From NCBI GenBank assembly GCA_928212115.1, contig CAKMRJ010005523.1, positions 148,473,292 to 148,537,291 on the forward strand: a DNA stretch of 64,000 nt. Direction: 5' to 3'. Each line of letters starts with the position of its first letter. Position 1 is the first letter of the stretch. Shown here piece after piece: positions 58,146 through 64,000 of this stretch. Under the pieces are notes generated by a model. It was not told the origin of the DNA. It made no database searches and saw nothing but the letters and a program-made list of their open reading frames with translations. The translations under genes and the position numbers were made by a program. Source of the stretch: Lactuca virosa (Eukaryota; Streptophyta; Magnoliopsida; Asterales; Asteraceae).

Positions 58146-58436
58146 TTTTTTGATTTTTTTGAGAGGTGATGTAGTAGAAAGATTAAAAAATATATATGAA
58201 TGGTTGAAAGGTTTAAATAGATGTTAAAGGTTAAAAGAAAGAAAAAAAATTAAAAACCCAATTTTTGACGGTTTGCAACGGTCAAATGTGTTGCCGAATC
58301 AAAATCATGCATCGACCGCTCCCTCCGAAAGCCGCATTGCAGTCTCGGCCGCACCTGGATCGCACCCAGGGGCGGTGTTTGTGCTTATGTGGCAAGGGTA
58401 GTGCGGTCCAGGCCGCACCCACTCCGTCTGGCCTAA

Positions 58437-59086
58437 ATCCAAAGTCCAAATTACGCATTCGTTGCCCGATTTGCAATCAAGGATGAAATGGGTTTTCTAA
58501 TTTCTAAGTATATTTAGAACATAAAACTATATAATTCCCTAATTAAAAATAAAACCAATAAAAATAAAAGAGTCGCAGCTAAAAAATTTCAAACTTCATA
58601 TTTTAAAATTGAAAAATCTAAAGGATGGCGATACCATATCAGATATTAAGTTAGAAGCAATAGTGTGGGTTATGCATTGAATCAATGGCATTACACTGAT
58701 AAATATGTTATTAGATATAGAGTTATGTTATCAGATATAGAGTTGTAGTCACAACTCATGCGAACCATTTGCTTACATTGTGGCCTTGTCTAGGCCTCTA
58801 GGCATATAGCAAAGTTTATGACGAAAAGTCTAGACACATTAGCCTTAAACATATCTACGTGAAACAGTTGACATTTCATGTAGGAATTTAGCGGATTTAT
58901 TTACCAAATATATGTCTAAAGATATTATAGGATTATACAATACAATATTTTAAAGCATAATTGTTGTATAATAATAAAAAAAAAAATTGTGTAAGTATCA
59001 ACTTCTTTATATAAACTACAAACAAGTGGATTTTGAACCCATTGACTATGTTTTGTGGAGCCATGAAGGCTTAAGATAAAAACTAC
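58437..59086 (+). pseudogene. Spacer with faint copia RNase H scrap
   Basis: Mostly AT-rich. At 58820-58960 the plus strand reads (over frame breaks) KHIYVKQ ... RNLADLFTK, reminiscent of the copia RNase H end (ADPFTK). Too decayed for more. Confidence 0.35.
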
Positions 59087-59089
59087 TTA

Positions 59090-59701
59090 GGTGTTGTTTG
59101 TTTTTCCGAAGCAAAAATTTAAAAAGTTTGCGGACCACCTCTGCAAACCTTTACAACAGAAAAGGTGGACCAAACGGCTGCAGGCTGTAATAAGAAGCGT
59201 GTTTGTTTTTGTTAACATCTGCAGACTGCTGCAGACATTAAAAATTTAAAATAAACTAATTTAAAAAACAACATTAAAATGAATTAACTTATTTAATCAA
59301 ATGAGAGAAAACAATTAAAGAGATATAAATTTAATGTATCAAATGTTAAAGGGATGAAAATAGAATATAGTATATCAGTAAAGGGCCATAAACGTAATAT
59401 TAAATATACTTCATGGACACTTATTTAAAAAACAACACATGTCGTTGTTAGATTTTTGGAAAAAAAAAAGGGCCGATTGTTTTTTGGGATTAGATTTTTT
59501 TTAGGTTTAGGTTTGAAGGGGTAGGAAGAGGTGGGAAGAGGTATAACAAATGTTTCCCCAAGAAGCACACGGGCAGAGGTTTTAAGCCCCAAAGACTTCC
59601 AAAAAACAAACTGCTGCGGGACAAAAAAATATTGCGCATGTGCTGCGCCGCGCAGCAATAAGAGTTTTGAAAAGGTTTTTTTAAGAAAAACAAACAACAC
59701 C
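59090..59701. mobile_element. MITE with TTA target duplication
   Basis: The left end GGTGTTGTTTGTTTTTC is mirrored by GAAAAACAAACAACACC at the right. TTA flanks both (59087-59089 and 59702-59704). Length 612 bp, no transposase. TTA plus a GG-initial repeat suggests PIF/Harbinger. An 8-bp duplication of the hAT type is not seen. Confidence 0.78.
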
Positions 59702-59704
59702 TTA

Positions 59705-60300
59705 GTCTCTGTCCAAGCCCAAACTCAAACACGATGTGCTTCATGTTCTCATATTCATAGCAATTACCAAGTGCAATAAAAGTTAACAATCCCGATTAAT
59801 TAATGAAGTTGTAGAAGCTAATATATTTCTACCAACTCAAAGAAGTTGTAGATGGATAGAAACTTTTTGAGGAATAACTACTGATATGATACTAAGATTA
59901 ATCTTTTGCGTAATTACATTTTTATTTTATTTGCAACTAGGTTATAACCTGTGGAATCCACGACTGACAAAAAAATATAGAGATGATGAAAATCATAATC
60001 ATTAATTATAATTTTATAAACAATTTTTTATACAACATATTAGATGTTTTGTTTTTTATTATTATTTTTAATTAATATGTAATACAGTTTCAAAACAACA
60101 ATATCTATTAATTCAAATTAATATAAAGTCGTATAAACCTATTTACACAATAATTATTAAGTATACAAATGAGAACTTAGTTTTAGGGACAGCAACCACT
60201 TCATTCACTATGTTTTCTACCTCACAATATTCATTAAAATTCATTTCATAACTATCATGTACACTTTTTATTTGCTTGTTGGAGTCTTTCGAAGATGTTG
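59705..60300. other. AT-rich intergenic sequence
   Basis: No gene or repeat recognised. Confidence 0.55.
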
Positions 60301-60309
60301 AAGATGAAC

Positions 60310-60454
60310 TTTGCCAAAAAGATAAAAGAACAATATAGTTGCGATGAATCTTTGTCACTTTTTTGCATTTGACCTTTGGTGGCTCATACTGATATTTGGA
60401 TGAGATCTGGAAGGTAACCATAAATGTGCCACCTTTGGAAGAATAGATCGTCGG
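60310..60454 (-). pseudogene. E2 ubiquitin-conjugating enzyme-like fragment
   Basis: One frame reads TIYSSKGGTFMVTFQISSKY, then EPPKVKCKKVTKIHRN. This follows the E2 pattern 'T-x-Y-x-G-G-x-F-x-V-x-I-x-F-x-x-x-Y-P-x-x-PPKV-x-F-x-T-K-I-x-HPN', though FP, YP and HPN are altered. It is one exon-sized piece ending just before where the catalytic cysteine exon would start. It begins at the poly-A end of the LINE. The downstream codons to 60150 (serine-rich) are not E2. Probably a gene fragment. Confidence 0.4.
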
Positions 60455-61730
60455 TTTTTTTTTTTGAAAACGGCGAATAAGATGCATATATTAGAAGAAA
60501 AAGAAACCATAGCAAGAAGCTATGACATAAGTACAGGGAACAACAAACAGTAACATAAACTAATGTACAAACACGAAAAGTAAGCAAGATATCAAAATGG
60601 GGAGCAGCACCAGTCTACCCAACATTTTCCAGAATTGCCCATGTATTTGCACCATTCAAATGCCTGTAATATAATTGAATCTGCCGTTTTAGTAGGAGAG
60701 GGATGTTTTTTGTGGAAGATTTTCTCATTACGGGCTGACCAAATGTTCCATACTGTCGAGTATAAGATTGCATTAAGCACTTGCCTTTTATTTGAGCAGT
60801 TCCCCCAAGAATTTCCAAACTCAATACATTCCTGGACGCTGTCAAATTCAATGCCATGCACACCACACCATTTGAGAATCCAATACCATACCGTCTTTGC
60901 AAAGTTACACCCGAATAAGAGATGGTTTGCTGATTCGATTGCACTATCACATAAGTGACAATTCAAGTTAATTACCGAAAAACCCCTTTTATTGAGTGCT
61001 TCTGCGACCGGAATTCTATCAAGATTGGTCTTCCATATACAACATTTGACTTTAAGGGGGATGAGTTTCGACCAACATATTAGTGTCCCAGTGAAATGAC
61101 TACCGGAATCGTCGATTAGTCTCCTCAAAACATTGACCATATAAGTTCTTTCTTGGTGTAAGTTAAAGCGAAATCCAATTTTTGAAGAGAATTGAAACTC
61201 CTGGGAGGCAAAAAAATTTGATAAAACTCATGTAATTCTATGAGCATATTGTTGATGGGGGGTTGCATTTCCATATCCACACAAAATCATCCACATTAAT
61301 CTTGTCCAAAAGTGTGCACTTTTTAACCGACTCCATGTTATACTGATAAGGGAATCGAATTTGTAATGGGATATCACCACACCAAATGTCTTTCCAAAAA
61401 GGAATTCGTATGTTGAAGCTCGGAATTATAGAGAATATTCCACTTGGTTCTATGTTATGGCTGGAAAGACTTTTAATAGCCTTGTCAATATTACTCCAGA
61501 CTCCAGAGCTATCCTTCCTGCACAAAAAAGTGGAGGGGTGTGCTTTCAGATTATGAATACTCTCAATAACATCCGCCCACAGTTTCCCTTGTTCATTTTT
61601 AAGTCTCCACCACCATTTGGTTAAAAGTGCAATGTTTTGTGCTAATAGTGTACCAACTCCCAAACCACCTTTTTTTTTGCTCGTCACAATCTTGGACCAA
61701 TCTACCCAATCAGTTTTCATTGTTTCTTCA
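60455..61730 (-). mobile_element. L1-type LINE, 5'-truncated
   Basis: The minus strand ends in an A-run (plus-strand T-run at about 60458-60470). It codes for the C-terminus of a non-LTR RT: DWSKIVTSKKKGGLGVGTLL, QNIALLTKWWWRL, IPFWKDIWCGD, then after a frameshift the zinc-binding domain WSKLIPLKVKCCIWKTNLDR, CHLCDSAIESANHLLFGCNF, WNIWSARNEKIFH. RT and endonuclease are absent, normal for 5' truncation. No clear target duplication. Confidence 0.85.
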
Positions 61731-62709
61731 GTTTAAAGAAAGATATATGACTTTTTATTTTATTAAAAGTCATTTAATCCCACTTTAATTATAGTCTTTG
61801 ATGTAAATAGTTACAATACCCTTCGTTTAAAAACACATGGACAAAAAGAATAACGAAAAACAACAATAAATAACATCAAAGAATAGGGAACAAACTTTCA
61901 AGGCATTAATCTTAATAAGAAAAAATCAAGGTTATAGTTTATTTACCAAGTCTTTTTTTTCTGCATTAAGTTAAGCACCCATTTATAGTTTCTAAGAAAA
62001 ATTAGCAAATACCAAATCCCATAGATTGTAAATATTAATAACAAAGGAAAGGAATACCACCGATTGCAGCCCCTTTAACATCATATAAACTTCAAATATA
62101 TACTTAGAGGTAGTAGGAGCCATCATGAGGCCGAATAGTTACTTCAAAGTTTAGAAATGGCCCATGTTTATAAAAGGTTCAGAAATGGTCCTTGTTTAAA
62201 AAAACGGAGAAATTTTCCCTGTTTAAAAAAAATGCAGAAAAGGTGCATTTTATAAAGTAGAATGTTAAAAATGACATTTTATAGAAAGTAGAATGCTATA
62301 AAAGTTCTTTTTTTAGAGTCCATGTCAAGTTCAAATGACCATGAAATTCTAAAACATACTAACTTGGCAATATTCCAATGACCAAAAGTGATAATTGATC
62401 TAAGATCCGATATTCCACTCAAAAAAAATTATAAAAGATATTTATCTAATATATTCACCTCTAATATTCTTGGATTATTTATGCAATGATGGCAGGTTCA
62501 TCAGCATATTCATCTGTCTTGTGGTATGTGTTTAGGACCTATCGTCTCGTCCGGTTAATTAACATTTAAGCGGTTGTTTTTTTTCCAGAACATATATAAC
62601 ATAGAGATCCCATAAAATATGGAAATAATCAAGAGGGTACGATCAATATTCTTTTTTCCATATGTTAAATTTGATATTTAGACCTAAGTTATGTTCAAGT
62701 GGTTACAAC
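61731..62709. other. AT-rich sequence with a small ~30-bp repeat
   Basis: At 62143-62245 three or four loose copies of 'AGAAATGGTCCTTGTTTAAAA' type occur in tandem. No gene seen. Confidence 0.5.
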
Positions 62710-64000
62710 ATCTCTAAATATTATTAAAAGAGAAACTTTATGACATCATCTTAAATAATTTGGATCATTGATTGTATTTCAATCTTATTTTTTCCACCCT
62801 TAGATCAAATTGCTGACATCATCTTCCCCGTATGGAATGTATTTAATTCCAATAAATGTTTTCCAATCGTCAAACAATAACTTACATTCGTTGAAATGGA
62901 ATGTATTTAATTCCAATAAAACATTTCCATATTTTAAATCTTGAATTTCCGATTATGAAGATTTTAATATGGTCAATTTTAAAAGCATATTACTAACAAA
63001 CCATTTCAATCAAAGCATTAATATCAATCATTAATATAAATCCGTTTATATTAGTAAACCATTAATATAAAATCTATTTTTATTAGGAAATCATTAATAT
63101 TAAAAAATCATATCCAAATTATCACATACATATATGATTCATCATTGAATCCGCGGCTCACACTTATTTTCAATCGTTTTTTTTCTTCAAACATTTTCCT
63201 ACAACATCATTCTTATTGCTTATAACTTTCATCATCTTTTCTGCTTTAAACATTCGCTCTTGTGCACTAGAATGTCAGTACCTTCTTTCGTTTTTTATAT
63301 TTTTTTTAATTATTTTTTTGTTCCTATATCAAATATATGTATTCATATATTTCGATTTTCTTTGTCACAAATTACATGAAATCAGTTAACTACATTTCTG
63401 AAACTTTTCAAATAAACAGGAAAAGATATTACATACCTTTAACAAAACAGAAATTAACTATCTTGGGAACTGACATTAATTATGAAAATGTTACTTTTAT
63501 ATCTTAGATATTATTATGATTTTTTTAATTTTTATGTCATAAGAATCCGGTTAATTTTGGCATGATTTTAAAATATCTTTGAAATTATTATGTTTTTGTA
63601 TATCATACCAACCTACTTATTTTGTCTTCCTATGAAACCTTTCCTACAAAACCGGTTTGCATTTGATAAGCCATTAAATTTAAAATTGAATACATACCGA
63701 TTTCAAAATCTTTTTAAATTGGAAAACTATACAATTATCCCTTCAATTCAGGAAAAATATATCATTGACTTATTTGAATTTGAAATTAGTATAATATTAG
63801 CCAATAAATCAGGAACTATTGTTATCTTCTCAAAAAATTAATATTGATATCGTATTTGATTCCTCTCTTTCTTCGAGGTACCGGACTCCAAAATTGCTAT
63901 CGCTTTCTACATGTGTAATGTATTGTGAGGTATCAAGTTCAATACAGATTCTACATAGGTTGAATTGGTTAATTCTCCATCAGGTAATATGTGTTTTGAT
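62710..64000. other. AT-rich sequence, possible Helitron left end
   Basis: TCTCTAAATATTATTAAAAG at about 62714 resembles plant Helitron 5' ends (TC-initial, AAAAGAGAAAC-like continuation). A direct repeat GGAATGTATTTAATTCCAAT occurs at 62834 and 62899. No CTRR-hairpin end is found in the window. The 83-codon frame at 63590-63841 has no recognisable domain and AT-driven composition. Confidence 0.25.

Larger units (their letters stand above)
52743..58433 (-). mobile_element. PIF/Harbinger transposon, interrupted by LTR element H
   Basis: Left end GGCCGGAAGGAGTGG and right end (reversed) GGCCAGACGGAGTGG form inverted repeats. TAA flanks both sides (52740-52742 and 58434-58436). A minus-strand transposase runs from 58145 and resumes at 53385 after element H. 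Without H the transposon is about 1.9 kb and carries only the nuclease; the second ORF (Myb/SANT-like) normal for the superfamily is not seen. Confidence 0.88.

Noticed and set aside
63590..63841. 83-codon frame near the right end
   Set aside because: AT-driven composition, no domain, no context; could be a chance frame.

Overview
The window is plant nuclear heterochromatin made almost entirely of nested transposable elements. There is no intact host gene, rRNA, tRNA or CRISPR array. The LTR families (Ty3/gypsy chromovirus and Athila-type, Ty1/copia), the methionine-tRNA-type primer binding sites, the MITEs and the base composition all point to an angiosperm. The LTR vocabulary (clusters of ACTCGTCGAGT, GTACGC..GCGTAC and GAACGC..GCGTTC) is what I associate with Asteraceae, Lactuca/lettuce in particular. 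That identification is recognition and inference, not a search result.

Layout, left to right. (1) 1-2182: the right part of an LTR (K) whose element starts outside the window. It sits in (2) copia element A (minus strand, 2183-6454: gag remnant, long leader, 5' LTR). A is inserted in the RNase H of (3) chromovirus B (minus, 6455-11510: RT, protease, gag, 5' LTR). B is inserted in the 5' LTR of (4) gypsy element C (plus, 11511-18953), which keeps two LTRs but no recognisable polymerase. C is inserted in the integrase gene of (5) copia element E (plus). E reappears as three islands (18954-19143, 31919-34677, 45350-46360) because it was also hit by (6) the Athila-type element F (plus, 19144-31918, complete with both LTRs and an open env-like ORF) and by (7) chromovirus G (minus, 34678-45344, complete, with a perfect 5-bp target duplication AATTA). 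E itself lies in the leader of (8) gypsy D (minus, leader and 5' LTR, 46361-48573), which in turn interrupts a scrap of gypsy integrase.

From 48.66 kb the sequence is AT-rich and hosts smaller elements. These are a PIF/Harbinger-type MITE (49338-49644), a Mutator-like element with a perfect 9-bp target duplication (50953-52286), a PIF/Harbinger element with a broken transposase (52743-58433) split by an internally deleted chromovirus H (53386-57143), a second TTA-flanked MITE (59090-59701), and a 5'-truncated L1-type LINE (about 60455-61730) abutting a small E2 ubiquitin-conjugating-like gene fragment. The last 2 kb is AT-rich with short repeats only.

The most unusual signal is a shared layout in the LTRs. 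Element F carries the palindrome TGCGATCGCA in pairs exactly 21 bp apart, repeated every 101-103 bp, directly upstream of a TATA box. This occurs both in its LTRs and a second time inside the element, in front of the env-like ORF. Unrelated families in the same window use different palindromes with the same 19-22 bp spacing and usually the same position upstream of a TATA box: ACTCG-N-CGAGT in B and H, GTACGC-N3-GCGTAC in C and D, GAACGC-N3-GCGTTC in G. This looks like convergent, helically phased cis-regulatory (or RNA/chromatin) architecture. A second candidate novelty is an acidic, coiled-coil-like ORF upstream of gag in element G.
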